64,000 nt of DNA, from the NCBI RefSeq assembly GCF_030389965.1, contig NZ_CP128399.1, positions 496,001 to 560,000 of the forward strand, written 5' to 3'. Numbering within the stretch: position 1 is the stretch's first letter; each line of letters begins with the position of its first letter. The DNA is from Candidatus Chlorohelix allophototropha. Its GTDB lineage: Bacteria > Chloroflexota > Chloroflexia > Chloroheliales > Chloroheliaceae. The notes below the pieces were generated by a model, which did no database searches, was not told the origin of the DNA, and saw only the letters and a list, made by a program, of their open reading frames with translations. Of the stretch, positions 44,481 to 54,210 are shown one piece after another. The position numbers and the translations under genes were made by a program.

Positions 44481-46214
44481 TTAAGCCGAGTAGAGCGCTT
44501 GATTCTGCGATTCCCACATTTGCCAGTACAAACCCTCCAATTGTAGCAATTGATGGTGTGTGCCGTGTTCTTCTAAATGTCCCCCGCGCAAAACCACTAT
44601 TTCATCGGCTGTTTCCAACCCTTTAAGACGGTGTGTAATCATAATAGTGGTGCGACCTTGCTGCAAGAGTTGCAATGCTTTTAATACTTCTCGTTCGGTT
44701 AAGGCATCGAGGTTTGCGGTAGCTTCATCGAGAATTAGCAATGGGGCATCTTTCAGAAAGGCGCGCGCAATTGCCAGCCTTTGTCTTTCTCCGCCGCTTA
44801 AGTTTAAGCCTTGTTCACCCACAAGGGTACTATAGCCCTGTGGCAACGATGAAATAAACTCATGAATCTGCGCCGCTTGGGCTGCTTGCTCTAATTCTTC
44901 AACAGAAGCGTCAGAACGCGCTATCTGCAAATTTTCACGAATCGTAGTATTAAAAAGGTGGGTTTGTTGACTGACAACCGCTATATGTTTCAAAAGTTCT
45001 TCTTGAGAGAAATTCTTGATTTCCTGCCCACCCACTCGAATACTACCCGATTCATAATCCCAGAAGCGCAATAGCAAATTGGCAATGGTAGATTTTCCTG
45101 CGCCGCTCGGTCCAACGATTGCCAAACATTGCCCCTGCTTTAGTTCAAAACTAACCCCCTCCAAAGCCGCCGCTATTCCCGCTTCATATCGGAAGCCTAC
45201 TTGCTTAAACGAAATATCAAAGCATGTAAGATTTGCAGATGTTTCAGGCTCTGCAATCGGCAGAGGCTTATCGGCGATTTCATGCAATCTTCGCCCCGCT
45301 TCTAGGCTTGTGCCGAGAGCTTGCGCAGCGATAGGCAATGGCATGATCGCTTCAAAACTGGCGATAGCTGCCAACGCCAGCAATGCCAGATAAACCCCAT
45401 CCAGTTTACCCTCTCGCACCTGCGGTATCGCTACAATAAGCATCGTCCATGCGGCAAGGTTAATTAGCAGGTTGCCGAGGCTGTTTTGTAAAGCATTTAC
45501 CAAAGACCAGCGACTCTGTAGTTTTACAAGTTGGCGATTACTTTCTTGTAGCTTCTGAGAAAATTCAGCTTCACAGCCAAAGGCGACGATTTCCGCCATT
45601 CCCTGCAAGCTGTCCACCATTTGAGCGTTGAGTTCGGCGCGAGTCTGTACTAACTCTCTACCGATTGAACGGCTGAGCAAGTAGGTAAGGCAGGGTACGC
45701 CAACTCCCGCCAATAGGAAGAAAAACAGCAATGTCAGTGCGAAAAGCGGGTCGAATGCACCCAACAAAAGCCACATTCCGGCGGCAGTTACAGCTGCTAC
45801 CAACGGTGGGGCAAGCACCCGTCCATAGAAATTTTGCAAAGTTTCGATGTCTGAAATAACTCGCGAGAGTAAATCTCCGCTGCGTTCACGGGTAAGGATT
45901 GCCGGGGCAAGTGGCTCGATTGAGCGATAAAACCAAGTGCGGAAACCTGACAATAATCTAAAAGTTACTTCATGGCTGACGTAGCGTTCGAGATAGCGGA
46001 AAACGCCTCTTGCTATACCGAAAAAGCGCACTCCCACAATAGCCACGTTCAAGGCAGCGATTGAGGGATGCAGCGCAGCAGCAGAAATCAGGTAAGCGGA
46101 AGTGGACATCAAGCCCACTCCGGCAGCAATGGTACAAACGCCCAATAAAACCGCCAATAAAACCCACCACTTTAGCGGGAAAGTCATTTTCAGCAAACGG
46201 GCAAAAGTTCTCAT
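44481..46214 (-). CDS. cydC: Thiol reductant ABC exporter subunit CydC
   Basis: This 577-residue half-transporter (six membrane segments, then an ATPase domain from about residue 345) pairs with CydD to export glutathione/cysteine, needed for bd oxidase assembly. Walker A is GPSGAGKST, the signature is LSGGERQR and Walker B is LLILDEATANLD. The ATG overlaps the cydD stop by 4 bases. It is the last gene of cydA-cydB-cydD-cydC and its order confirms CydC. Confidence 0.94.
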   Translation of the reverse strand: MRTFARLLKMTFPLKWWVLLAVLLGVCTIAAGVGLMSTSAYLISAAALHPSIAALNVAIVGVRFFGIARGVFRYLERYVSHEVTFRLLSGFRTWFYRSIEPLAPAILTRERSGDLLSRVISDIETLQNFYGRVLAPPLVAAVTAAGMWLLLGAFDPLFALTLLFFFLLAGVGVPCLTYLLSRSIGRELVQTRAELNAQMVDSLQGMAEIVAFGCEAEFSQKLQESNRQLVKLQSRWSLVNALQNSLGNLLINLAAWTMLIVAIPQVREGKLDGVYLALLALAAIASFEAIMPLPIAAQALGTSLEAGRRLHEIADKPLPIAEPETSANLTCFDISFKQVGFRYEAGIAAALEGVSFELKQGQCLAIVGPSGAGKSTIANLLLRFWDYESGSIRVGGQEIKNFSQEELLKHIAVVSQQTHLFNTTIRENLQIARSDASVEELEQAAQAAQIHEFISSLPQGYSTLVGEQGLNLSGGERQRLAIARAFLKDAPLLILDEATANLDALTEREVLKALQLLQQGRTTIMITHRLKGLETADEIVVLRGGHLEEHGTHHQLLQLEGLYWQMWESQNQALYSA

Positions 46215-47962
46215 GCTGCGTCACCTCGCTCACGGTAAGCTCCCACCAGTTCGCGATATAGCCCATTTTTCGCCAGTAGCTCATGATGTGCGCCACTTTC
46301 AATCACGCGCCCCTCTTTTAGAACTAAGATATTATCGGCTCTGTAAACGGTGGATAGCCTGTGCGCGATAATCAACGCGCTCCGCCCCTCAAGCAAGCGG
46401 TTGGTTGCTTCCACTATTCGGGCTTCTTGTACTGGGTCGAGGTTTGCGGTAGCCTCGTCCATAATCAGCAATGGGGCGTTACGTAAAAAAGCGCGGGCAA
46501 GGCTGATGCGTTGTGCCTGTCCACCGCTCAATCTCGAACCGCGCTCACCTATAACAGTGGCATACCCTTGTGGCAAGGTGGCTATAAAATCGTGTGCATT
46601 TGCCAGCTTTGCCGCCTCAATCACTTCCTCAAGGCTTGCGCCCTGCTTCCCAAGCCTGATATTTTCCAATACGCTGGTATTAAACAGGTAGGGATTTTGC
46701 GGTATCCAAGCCACTTGCTTGCGCCATTCCTCCGCTTTAATTTCTCCCAACGCCAACCCGTTTACCCGGATTGAACCGGAATCCGGCTCAAAAAAGCGCA
46801 ATAACAATTGTGCAACTGTACTTTTCCCGCCCCCGCTTGCCCCAACCAGCGCAATTTTCTGACCCGCTTCAATCGTAAAGCTCAACCCTTGCAAGGCGGG
46901 ACGCTCTCCGCCGTTATAGGCATAATGCACCTGCTCAAATTCCAGCTTTAATGGTTCATTCGGTTCGAAGGCTAGGTATGGATTGGTAGGTTTGGCTTCA
47001 TTGCTGGCAATTGGCTTATCAAGGATTTCAAAGATGCGTTGCGCTGCCGCAAAACCGGACATCCCGGCATGAAAACGCGCTCCCAATGCTCGAAAGGGCA
47101 TATAAAACTCTGGCGCAAGCAGTAGCACAAACAGCGCAGATTGAAAACCAATCTGAGCATAGACCAACCGCAAGCCGATTTCCACCGCTACTATGGCGGT
47201 GCTGATAGTTGCCCCGATTTCCAATACTAGCGCAGAGAGAAACGCCACTTTTAGCACGCTCATTGTCAAACGTCGGAAACTCTCGCTGGTATTAGCTATG
47301 TTCTTTTCCTGTAATTTGCTGCGCCCAAATAGTTTTAAGGTAGTTAACCCTTGCAAGACATCCAGAAAATGGGCGCTCAGCAAACTCATTGATTTATATT
47401 GTTTTCTGGTAAGCACTCCCGCCATCCTGCCGATTAATTCCATAAAAAATGGTAGCACCGGGGCGGTAACTAACAAAACAATACCGGATAAAGTATCTGC
47501 GCTGAAAACTGCAATCAATATAGTGAGTGGAACGAGTACGGTTATAAAAATCTGGGGTAAATACTGGCTGAATAATGCGTCGAGGGCTTCAATCCCCTCC
47601 CCGGCAGTATTGGTAAGCTCGCCCGTTCGTTCACTTCTGGTATAGGCTGGGCCTAATTTGAAAAGATGGGAAAAGAGTTTTTCGCGAAGGTTAGTTTTTA
47701 CATTTCTAGCTGCTCGGTCTGCCGCTACCTCGCTGCCCCAAACCAGCAAGGCTCTTAGGATGATTGCCAGCAGTAGCAGAAAAAGCCAGTCGCTTACCTG
47801 CTCAAGCTTTAGGTTTGAGAGGAATACACCGTCTATTATCTGGCTCATAAAATGAGCTTGCGTAACAGTCAAAATGCCGATTACCACGCTCAAACCGATG
47901 GTAATTACAAGATAGCGCCGGGCATTTCCGGTTTGTTGTAACAACCGTTTATCCAGCTTCAT
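46211..47962 (-). CDS. cydD: Thiol reductant ABC exporter subunit CydD
   Basis: This 583-residue half-transporter has six membrane segments and a nucleotide-binding domain with GASGGGKST, LSGGQAQR and LLIMDEATANLD. It is the CydC partner. It starts 160 bases after cydB; a strong stem-loop lies in that gap. Both ABC genes together with cydAB make a complete assembly set. Confidence 0.94.
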   Translation of the reverse strand: MKLDKRLLQQTGNARRYLVITIGLSVVIGILTVTQAHFMSQIIDGVFLSNLKLEQVSDWLFLLLLAIILRALLVWGSEVAADRAARNVKTNLREKLFSHLFKLGPAYTRSERTGELTNTAGEGIEALDALFSQYLPQIFITVLVPLTILIAVFSADTLSGIVLLVTAPVLPFFMELIGRMAGVLTRKQYKSMSLLSAHFLDVLQGLTTLKLFGRSKLQEKNIANTSESFRRLTMSVLKVAFLSALVLEIGATISTAIVAVEIGLRLVYAQIGFQSALFVLLLAPEFYMPFRALGARFHAGMSGFAAAQRIFEILDKPIASNEAKPTNPYLAFEPNEPLKLEFEQVHYAYNGGERPALQGLSFTIEAGQKIALVGASGGGKSTVAQLLLRFFEPDSGSIRVNGLALGEIKAEEWRKQVAWIPQNPYLFNTSVLENIRLGKQGASLEEVIEAAKLANAHDFIATLPQGYATVIGERGSRLSGGQAQRISLARAFLRNAPLLIMDEATANLDPVQEARIVEATNRLLEGRSALIIAHRLSTVYRADNILVLKEGRVIESGAHHELLAKNGLYRELVGAYRERGDAA

Positions 47963-48040
47963 TTATCAACAACTCCAGCTATTCAAGCGCACTGCGGGCG
48001 CGCTGCATCGCTTAGGGATAGCGGTTCTCCAGTAAAGAGA

Positions 48041-48069
48041 TAAGGTACACCCTAAGCGGTGTACCTTAT
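48041..48069 (-). other. Stem-loop between cydB and cydD
   Basis: An 11-bp perfect stem with a 6-base loop and only a weak T tail lies 50 bases past the cydB stop. It may be an attenuator or an mRNA-processing site that lowers cydDC expression. Confidence 0.6.
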
Positions 48070-48121
48070 TTAAGATACTGATTATTTTAGCATACTACTC
48101 ACTTCAAAGAAGCCGCGCTAC

Positions 48122-49135
48122 TTACAAGTGTCCGTGACTCTTAATACTTACCCGTTTGCGAAATACCCAGTAATTCCACGCTTGATAGAGTAGCATTATC
48201 GGCACGAAGCTGATCGCAACCCAACTCATTACCCCTAAAGTGTACTCAGATGATGAGGCATTGTACACGGTCAGGCTGTTCTTCGGGTCAATATTTGAAA
48301 TCAGCACTCGCGGATACAAGCCTTGGAACATCGCTAGTGTTGCCAGCACAATCGTCAATCCTGTCATTATGAAACCCCAACCGCTGCGGCGGATTTTCAC
48401 AAAATAGCCACTGGCGAGTAATGCTGCTGCTGCTCCAACCGCCGGAACGCCGGGGTTAATACCCAAGCCCTTGAAAATATCGGTAGCGAAGTAACCTGCT
48501 ATTACAAAACCTGCTACCAGAATTACTGCCGGTACATAAGCATACCATGTAAATTTATAGGCGCGTTCCAAAATTTCGCCTTCGGTCTTTAACGTTAAGA
48601 AGATGCCACCATGTAGGGCGAACAAGGCTACAAAAGCCAAACCACCCAACAAGGTATAGGGTGTTAACAGATCGAAGAAAGTGCCAATATATTGTTTTTT
48701 GGCATCAATTTTGATACCTGCCAGCACATTGGCAATTGCTACTCCCCACAGTAGTGCCGGAACAAGGCTACCGCCAAAGATTGCCCAATCCCAGAACTTG
48801 CGCCAAGTCTCGTTCTCCTCGCGATTACGAAACTCAAATGCTACTCCTCGAAGTATCAATGCCACCAGCATAACTACCAGCGCAAGATAGAAGGCGCTGA
48901 ACATAGTGGCATACCAGTTCGGGAAAGCTGCGAAAATTGCGCCACCGGCAGTCAGTAACCAGACCTCATTGGCATCCCAGAAAGGTCCAATCGAGCTAAT
49001 GACTACGCTTCTTTCTTTTTCGTTCCTGCCTACAAAGGGAAGCAGGATACCCACCCCGTAATCGAAGCCTTCTAGGAAGAAGAAGCCGATAAACAGGATG
49101 ACAATTAGGATAAACCAGAAAGTATTCAGATCCAT
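48122..49135 (-). CDS. cydB: Cytochrome bd ubiquinol oxidase subunit II
   Basis: This 337-residue membrane subunit has about eight to nine helices and the conserved start TFWFILIVILFIGFFFLEGFDYGVG. FWDANEVWLLTAGGAIFAAFP is the most conserved segment. The gene follows cydA by 11 bases. CydB supports the oxygen channel and the assembly of the heme-bearing subunit. Confidence 0.96.
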   Translation of the reverse strand: MDLNTFWFILIVILFIGFFFLEGFDYGVGILLPFVGRNEKERSVVISSIGPFWDANEVWLLTAGGAIFAAFPNWYATMFSAFYLALVVMLVALILRGVAFEFRNREENETWRKFWDWAIFGGSLVPALLWGVAIANVLAGIKIDAKKQYIGTFFDLLTPYTLLGGLAFVALFALHGGIFLTLKTEGEILERAYKFTWYAYVPAVILVAGFVIAGYFATDIFKGLGINPGVPAVGAAAALLASGYFVKIRRSGWGFIMTGLTIVLATLAMFQGLYPRVLISNIDPKNSLTVYNASSSEYTLGVMSWVAISFVPIMLLYQAWNYWVFRKRVSIKSHGHL

Positions 49136-49146
49136 AGCATCCCCTC

Positions 49147-50526
49147 CTAGTATGCGCCCACTAAATCGGCTTCTTCAGAATTTTCCGGCTTGGCGCTGGC
49201 ATCATCTCGTGCATACTTAGCCAAAAGATATACGTCAACCACTGCTAGTGCGCCGTAAAGCAAGGTGAATATCACAACTGAAATTAGCACCGATTCTGCA
49301 CCAACTGCGGTAGAAACGCCTTTCTCAGTAGTCATAAGCCCGAATACTATCCAAGGTTGCCGTCCAATTTCGGTCATAATCCAGCCTGAAGAATTGGCAA
49401 TATACGGCAATGCCATCGCAACCAGCATTAGCTTTAGATACCACGAACGAGTGCTGAGCTTTCTAGATATTACCAAATATAAGCCATAGAGGGAAAGCAC
49501 TATCATTAAACCTCCCGCGCCTACCATAGCGCGGAAACTCCAGTAAACCACCCATACCGGCGGTATATAATCACCGGGACCATAGGTTTTCTCATACTCA
49601 GTTTGAAGGTCATTGATGCCCTTCACTTCGCCTGAAGTATTGTTATATGACAGGATACTGAGCAAGGTAGGGAGTCTAATGGCGAAAACATCTTTGTTGG
49701 CATTTTCATCGCCAATGGTAAAGATGGAGAACGAAGCCGGAGACTCTGAATTCCACAGCGCCTCAGCCGAAGCCATCTTCATAGGCTGGGTTTGTACCAT
49801 ATGCTGCGCTTGAGTATGCCCAACCAGCGCTACTAACATGCTAGCGATTATAGCGGTAGCCATAGCAATACTGGCAGATTTGCGGAAAAGGTCAAGATCA
49901 CCCTTTTTGCGTAGTAAATGCCAGGCGCTGATACCAATTACAAAGAATGAGGCAGTGGCGACACCGGCTGTGAACACATGCGGCCACTGTACCCATAGAT
50001 TTGGGTTGGTTAAAAGCGCGCCAAAGTCGGTCATTTCTGCACGTCCGTTTCGCAGGGTATAGCCGACCGGTTGTTGCATAAACGAGTTGGCAATCAATAT
50101 CCAGAGGGCTGAAATATTGCTGCCGACTACTACAAGCCAAATTGAGGCAAGGTGCAAACGTTTATTTAATCTGCCCCATCCAAATATCCAAACGCCTACG
50201 AAGGTGGATTCCAAAAAGAAAGCCAGCAAAGCTTCGATTGCCAGCGGCGCTCCAAAAATATCACCTACGAAACGAGAATATTCTGACCAGTTCATTCCAA
50301 ATTGAAACTCTTGTACGATACCGGTAACTACGCCCATTGCGAAGTTAATCAAGAACAATTTGCCCCAGAATTGGGTCATGCGCTTGTAAGTATCGCTATC
50401 AGTTCTCACATATGCGGTCTGGAAAATTGCCACCAGCAAAGACAGACCAAGTGTGAGTGGTACGAAGAAAAAATGATAAATCGTGGTGATGCCAAATTGC
50501 CAACGCGCCAGCATTAGAGCATCCAT
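49147..50526 (-). CDS. cydA: Cytochrome bd ubiquinol oxidase subunit I
   Basis: This 459-residue subunit holds hemes b558, b595 and d and reduces O2 with quinol electrons. It begins MDALMLARWQFGITTIYHFFFVPLTLGLS with the heme b595 histidine, carries GRQPW near the C terminus, and has a short Q loop (459 versus 522 residues in E. coli). ATG at 50526 follows AAGGAGG; the 41 extra upstream codons run through the promoter leader and are rejected. Upstream lies a Rex-type palindrome, matching redox control of cyd genes. Confidence 0.97.
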   Translation of the reverse strand: MDALMLARWQFGITTIYHFFFVPLTLGLSLLVAIFQTAYVRTDSDTYKRMTQFWGKLFLINFAMGVVTGIVQEFQFGMNWSEYSRFVGDIFGAPLAIEALLAFFLESTFVGVWIFGWGRLNKRLHLASIWLVVVGSNISALWILIANSFMQQPVGYTLRNGRAEMTDFGALLTNPNLWVQWPHVFTAGVATASFFVIGISAWHLLRKKGDLDLFRKSASIAMATAIIASMLVALVGHTQAQHMVQTQPMKMASAEALWNSESPASFSIFTIGDENANKDVFAIRLPTLLSILSYNNTSGEVKGINDLQTEYEKTYGPGDYIPPVWVVYWSFRAMVGAGGLMIVLSLYGLYLVISRKLSTRSWYLKLMLVAMALPYIANSSGWIMTEIGRQPWIVFGLMTTEKGVSTAVGAESVLISVVIFTLLYGALAVVDVYLLAKYARDDASAKPENSEEADLVGAY

Positions 50527-50697
50527 GCCAACCTCCTTATACACGAAACAATGCTTTTGTTTCACAGCTTGCATTGAGGATAGCTCAAATCGGTAAAGGA
50601 TGTAGTAATATTTAGTAAAAACAAGGTAAAAACTAAATTGAATCGGCAAATTATGCCTATTGGTTTTCCTTATAGTGATGCGCTAGAATTGATTCGT

Positions 50698-50736
50698 ATT
50701 ATGTTAACTTGTTAAATTATTAACAAGGAGTATAAT
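50698..50736. promoter_or_regulatory. Rex-type operator inside divergent promoters
   Basis: A perfect palindrome CTTGTTAA-ATTA-TTAACAAG (50708-50727) matches the TTGTTAA-n4-TTAACAA operator type of the NADH/NAD sensor Rex. Rightward, TTGTTA (50709-50714) and TATAAT (50731-50736) are 16 bases apart. Leftward, TTGTTA (50726-50721) and CATAAT (50703-50698) are 17 apart. Bound Rex would cover both -35 regions and repress cydA and the 50794 gene together. Confidence 0.75.
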
Positions 50737-50793
50737 AAATTCATTGAATGTGATTTTCGTTTAGTGGGCAAAAATTAGTAAGAGAAGATTACT

Positions 50794-51240
50794 ATGAACG
50801 AGGATTTGTCAGATGTTCTTGCTTTCTTAACTGATGAGATCTGCTCCAAAATTGCATTGCGGGTACTGGCTAACCCGGCAAAATATACCATTTATAAGAA
50901 TATCCCTCTAGAAGAATTGCATAATCGTTTTAAAGCCACATTCGTTTACTTTGTAGATTCCATCAGGATAAACTCAGCCAAGCCGGTATTAGATATTATC
51001 GATATTAGAATCAGAGAACTCTTGAAAAAAGGGTTTAGCTGTAATGATATTCTAAACATACTGGCAGTTACGATGGAAGAAACTGTACACTGTGCAATAC
51101 GTAGTAAGCCCGGTGATCCTGCCTTTGCCAATTTTGTACGGTTGCGTATTAACTACCTCACTTCCATTGTAAGAACTCGCCTGATAGCAATCAGCATTGA
51201 AGAAAACTCAGCTTCAAAACTAACGAGCTTACCAAATTGA
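50794..51240 (+). CDS. Stand-alone RsbRD_N-like (globin-fold) protein 1
   Basis: This 148-residue protein is nearly all alpha-helical. It resembles the N-terminal non-heme globin-like domain of RsbR-type stressosome proteins (RsbRD_N): IYKNIPLEELHNRF, then RIRELLKKGFSCNDILNILAVTMEETV. No catalytic or output (STAS) domain follows. It is a paralogue of the next gene: aligned blocks EICSKIALRV/EICSAAARQI and KKGFSCNDIL/RSGVSATEIM. Its promoter contains the Rex-type palindrome, so it may respond to NADH level. Function is unknown. Confidence 0.7.
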   Translation: MNEDLSDVLAFLTDEICSKIALRVLANPAKYTIYKNIPLEELHNRFKATFVYFVDSIRINSAKPVLDIIDIRIRELLKKGFSCNDILNILAVTMEETVHCAIRSKPGDPAFANFVRLRINYLTSIVRTRLIAISIEENSASKLTSLPN

Positions 51241-51342
51241 CATATTCCGTCTAAATCGCCTAATATAAGCGCTATTATTTAAGCTTAAAAGTCTGGATTT
51301 TTACGCTATCCAGACCTTTATGTTATTAGTAGCAGGTAGGAT

Positions 51343-51813
51343 ATGAATAATCAATTAGCGGCTGTGCTTCAGGCAAGGCTGTCTGAAATATGTTCTGCTG
51401 CTGCTCGCCAGATATTTGAAGATAAAAACCAATTTCCAGCTTACAGCGCTATTTCGTTTGAAACTTTATGTGGGCAACTTAAAAATAGTTTTGATGCAGT
51501 TATAGCTTCAATAGATGCTAACAGTAACCGGGTTATGGTAAATTATCTGGACAAGGTGGTAACCGAACGTTTACGCTCAGGGGTAAGCGCTACTGAGATT
51601 ATGCGTGTTTATGATGTTTGCCACAAGACGATGCTTAAAGAGGTTATTGCTTCTAACCCGGAATACAAGCTGCTAAATGATTCTGCTCGTCAGAAGTTGA
51701 ATTATTTGAACAAGATTTTGAGGGTACGTCTGGTAGCTAAGAACTCCGAGATTTCAGAGGAGGAACAGTCGCTAGAAAATCCTTCATCTTCGCCGCCTGA
51801 AGCTGGGCTGTAA
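51343..51813 (+). CDS. Stand-alone RsbRD_N-like (globin-fold) protein 2
   Basis: This 156-residue helical protein is the paralogue of the gene just upstream (102-base gap). It has the same order of blocks: YSAISFETLCGQLKNSF and ERLRSGVSATEIMRVYDVC. Its C-terminal 20 residues are Ser/Pro/Glu-rich and probably disordered. It too lacks any output domain. The pair could work as hetero-oligomeric sensors or anti-partners in a signalling switch, which is speculative. Confidence 0.7.
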   Translation: MNNQLAAVLQARLSEICSAAARQIFEDKNQFPAYSAISFETLCGQLKNSFDAVIASIDANSNRVMVNYLDKVVTERLRSGVSATEIMRVYDVCHKTMLKEVIASNPEYKLLNDSARQKLNYLNKILRVRLVAKNSEISEEEQSLENPSSSPPEAGL

Positions 51814-51916
51814 TACAAATATGGTTTGCAAAGATTTGAACTTAGCTTGATTGTTGCTATTCATACCACCTCCGCGCTGTGGGTAAGATTAATTCTATAT
51901 TGAGAGAGGCTAGCGC

Positions 51917-53365
51917 ATGAGTGATCCATCGAATGCGGTTCAACCGCGTACCCTTTTTGAGAAAATATGGGAAAGCCATGTCGTAAGGGAAGAACCCGGT
52001 CAGGCTACCCTGATTTATATCGATCGACACCTAACCCATGAAGTGACTTCGCCGCAGGCTTTTGAAGGCTTGCGTGTTACCGGACGGCGGATTCGTCGCC
52101 CCGACCTCACTTTTGGTTTGATTGACCATAGTATCCCAACTACTCCGCTGGGAAATTATGGGAAACGTAGCAATGTTCCGGTTATTGACAAAGAAAGTGC
52201 CTTGCAGATTGCTACTATGGAGCAAAACGCCGCCGACTTTGGCATTAACTTTTTTGGGGTGGATGATACCCGCAACGGGATTGTACACGTAACTGCGCCG
52301 GAGCAAGGCATCACCTTACCGGGAACGACAATCGTTTGCGGGGATAGCCATACCAGCACACATGGGGCATTTGGCGCGCTGGCTTTTGGGATTGGCACCA
52401 GCGAGGTTGAGCATGTGCTGGCAAGCCAATGTCTGCTCCAGATGAAGCCAAAAACTATGGAAGTTAGAGTAGAGGGAGTGTTACCGCCCGGTTGCACTGC
52501 CAAAGACATTGTACTTTACATAATCGGTGAGATTGGAACGGGCGGTGGCACAGGTTATGCCATTGAATTTACCGGAAGTGCCATTCGCGCTCTTTCTATG
52601 GAAGGGCGTATGACCGTTTGCAATATGACAATCGAGGCGGGGGCGCGTGCTGGTCTGATTGCGCCGGATGATACCACCATAGATTATCTGAAAGGTCGTC
52701 CCTATGCGCCGCAAGGGGCTAATTGGGATGCCGCAGTGGCACATTGGCGAACCCTTCCCAGTGATTCAGGCGCAGTGTATGATAATGTTGTAGTGCTTGA
52801 CGCTGCCGCTATTACGCCGATGGTCACATGGGGTACTACTCCCGGTATGGTAGCGCCTGTAACCGGTAACGTACCTGACCCCGAAAGTTTGGAAGATCCA
52901 AACCTTCGAAATTCCGCTTATCGCGCCCTTCAATATATGGGATTGACTCCAAATACCAGAATCCAGGACATTAAACTCGCCCGAATTTTTATTGGTAGTT
53001 GCACCAATAGCCGTATCGAGGACTTGCGTCTTGCGGCGCGTGTAGCGAAAGGTCGCAAGGTAGCGGAAGGTGTTTGGGCGATGGTCGTTCCCGGCAGCGG
53101 TTTGGTTCAGCAGCAAGCTATTGACGAAGGACTTGACATAATCTTCAAGGAAGCAGGCTTCGATTGGCGCGAACCCGGTTGTAGCATGTGTTTGGCTATG
53201 AATGGGGACAAACTAGAGGAAGGCGAACGTTGCGCCAGCACCTCTAATCGCAATTTTGAGGGGCGACAAGGCAAGGGTGGTCGAACCCATTTGGTTAGCC
53301 CGTCAATGGCTGCCGCCGCTGCTATAGCCGGACATTTCGTAGATGTTCGTGAGTGGGAATTTTAG
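51917..53365 (+). CDS. leuC: 3-isopropylmalate dehydratase large subunit
   Basis: This 482-residue subunit, with LeuD, isomerises 2-isopropylmalate to 3-isopropylmalate in leucine synthesis. The [4Fe-4S] ligands are in [12 protein letters not shown] and [32 protein letters not shown] and [19 protein letters not shown] are typical aconitase-family segments. Length is slightly longer than usual (about 466-470). No T-box or leucine leader peptide is seen upstream. The leuD ribosome site overlaps its stop. Confidence 0.97.
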   Translation: MSDPSNAVQPRTLFEKIWESHVVREEPGQATLIYIDRHLTHEVTSPQAFEGLRVTGRRIRRPDLTFGLIDHSIPTTPLGNYGKRSNVPVIDKESALQIATMEQNAADFGINFFGVDDTRNGIVHVTAPEQGITLPGTTIVCGDSHTSTHGAFGALAFGIGTSEVEHVLASQCLLQMKPKTMEVRVEGVLPPGCTAKDIVLYIIGEIGTGGGTGYAIEFTGSAIRALSMEGRMTVCNMTIEAGARAGLIAPDDTTIDYLKGRPYAPQGANWDAAVAHWRTLPSDSGAVYDNVVVLDAAAITPMVTWGTTPGMVAPVTGNVPDPESLEDPNLRNSAYRALQYMGLTPNTRIQDIKLARIFIGSCTNSRIEDLRLAARVAKGRKVAEGVWAMVVPGSGLVQQQAIDEGLDIIFKEAGFDWREPGCSMCLAMNGDKLEEGERCASTSNRNFEGRQGKGGRTHLVSPSMAAAAAIAGHFVDVREWEF

Positions 53366-53375
53366 GAGGATAAAA

Positions 53376-53981
53376 GTGGAACCCTTCGTTAATCTAAACG
53401 GTGTAGTGATGCCGCTTGACCGTGCCAATGTTGATACAGACCAAATTATCCCGGCGAAATATCTCAAGGGTATCAAGCGCACAGGCATGGCAAAAGGTTT
53501 GTTTGCAAACTGGCGCTACAAGCCCGATGGTTCGCCTGACCCTGAATTCCCGCTTAATCAGGTGCGTTACCAGAATGCCACTATTTTGGTAACACGTGAG
53601 AATTTCGGTTGCGGTTCCTCGCGTGAGCATGCGCCATGGGCTTTGAATGAGCACGGCTTTCGTAGCATCATCGCGCCGAGTTTTGCCGATATTTTTTACA
53701 ACAACTGCTTTAATAACGGAATGCTGCCGATAATGCTTCCAAATGAGGCAGTGGATGAGCTTTTTGAAGAAATAGAAGCAGAGCCGCGTTTACGAATTCA
53801 AATTGATCTGCCCAATCAAACAATTACTGTGGCAGGGGGTAAAACTTATTCTTTCCAATTAGACCCATTCAAGAAAGAATGTTTACTCAATGGGTTGGAT
53901 AACATAGGTTGGACTCTGAGTTTTGATGATAAAATCGCCGCTTTTGAAGCGGTACGGCGTGAGGCTACTCCCTGGTTATAG
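53376..53981 (+). CDS. leuD: 3-isopropylmalate dehydratase small subunit
   Basis: This 201-residue swivelling subunit of isopropylmalate isomerase contains NVDTDQIIPAKYLKGIKRTG, ENFGCGSSREHAPWAL and FADIFYNNCFNNGMLPI. The start is GTG at 53376 with AGGAGG 6 bases upstream; the ATG at 53343 lies inside leuC and has no site. The leuC stop is 10 bases upstream, so they are coupled. A long hairpin terminator follows. Confidence 0.96.
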   Translation: MEPFVNLNGVVMPLDRANVDTDQIIPAKYLKGIKRTGMAKGLFANWRYKPDGSPDPEFPLNQVRYQNATILVTRENFGCGSSREHAPWALNEHGFRSIIAPSFADIFYNNCFNNGMLPIMLPNEAVDELFEEIEAEPRLRIQIDLPNQTITVAGGKTYSFQLDPFKKECLLNGLDNIGWTLSFDDKIAAFEAVRREATPWL

Positions 53982-53996
53982 GGAAGGGCTACCTAA

Positions 53997-54049
53997 CAAG
54001 CGGATGGACAGCTTAGCTCTCAGTTGAAACTGGCTTGCCCATCCGCTTG
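53997..54049 (+). terminator. Terminator of leuCD
   Basis: An 11-bp perfect basal stem (53997-54007 with 54039-54049) encloses a 31-base arm and is followed by AAATTTT. It ends leuCD and insulates the tRNA gene. Confidence 0.75.
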
Positions 54050-54106
54050 AAATTTTCCTGAAGATGTGGTATTCTTCTTCTCGCCTTAAAAGATCTAATA
54101 AGTAGT

Positions 54107-54182
54107 GCCGAGATAGCTCAGTTGGTAGAGCATGCGACTGAAAATCGCAGGGTCACCAGTTCAAGTCTGGTTCTCGGCACCA
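54107..54182 (+). tRNA. tRNA-Phe (GAA)
   Basis: A complete 76-base cloverleaf. The acceptor GCCGAGA pairs with TCTCGGC, followed by discriminator A and an encoded CCA. The D arm is GCTC/GAGC, the anticodon stem TGCGA/TCGCA with loop CTGAAAA (anticodon GAA), and the T arm ACCAG/CTGGT with TTCAAGT. All stems are perfect. Confidence 0.98.
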
Positions 54183-54210
54183 TTTGTTTTTATAGCGGTT
54201 TTATTCTGCA

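Noticed and set aside
50527-50649. Extended CydA start
   Set aside because: The 41 extra residues are not CydA-like and lie in the leader after the promoter; AAGGAGG precedes ATG at 50526.
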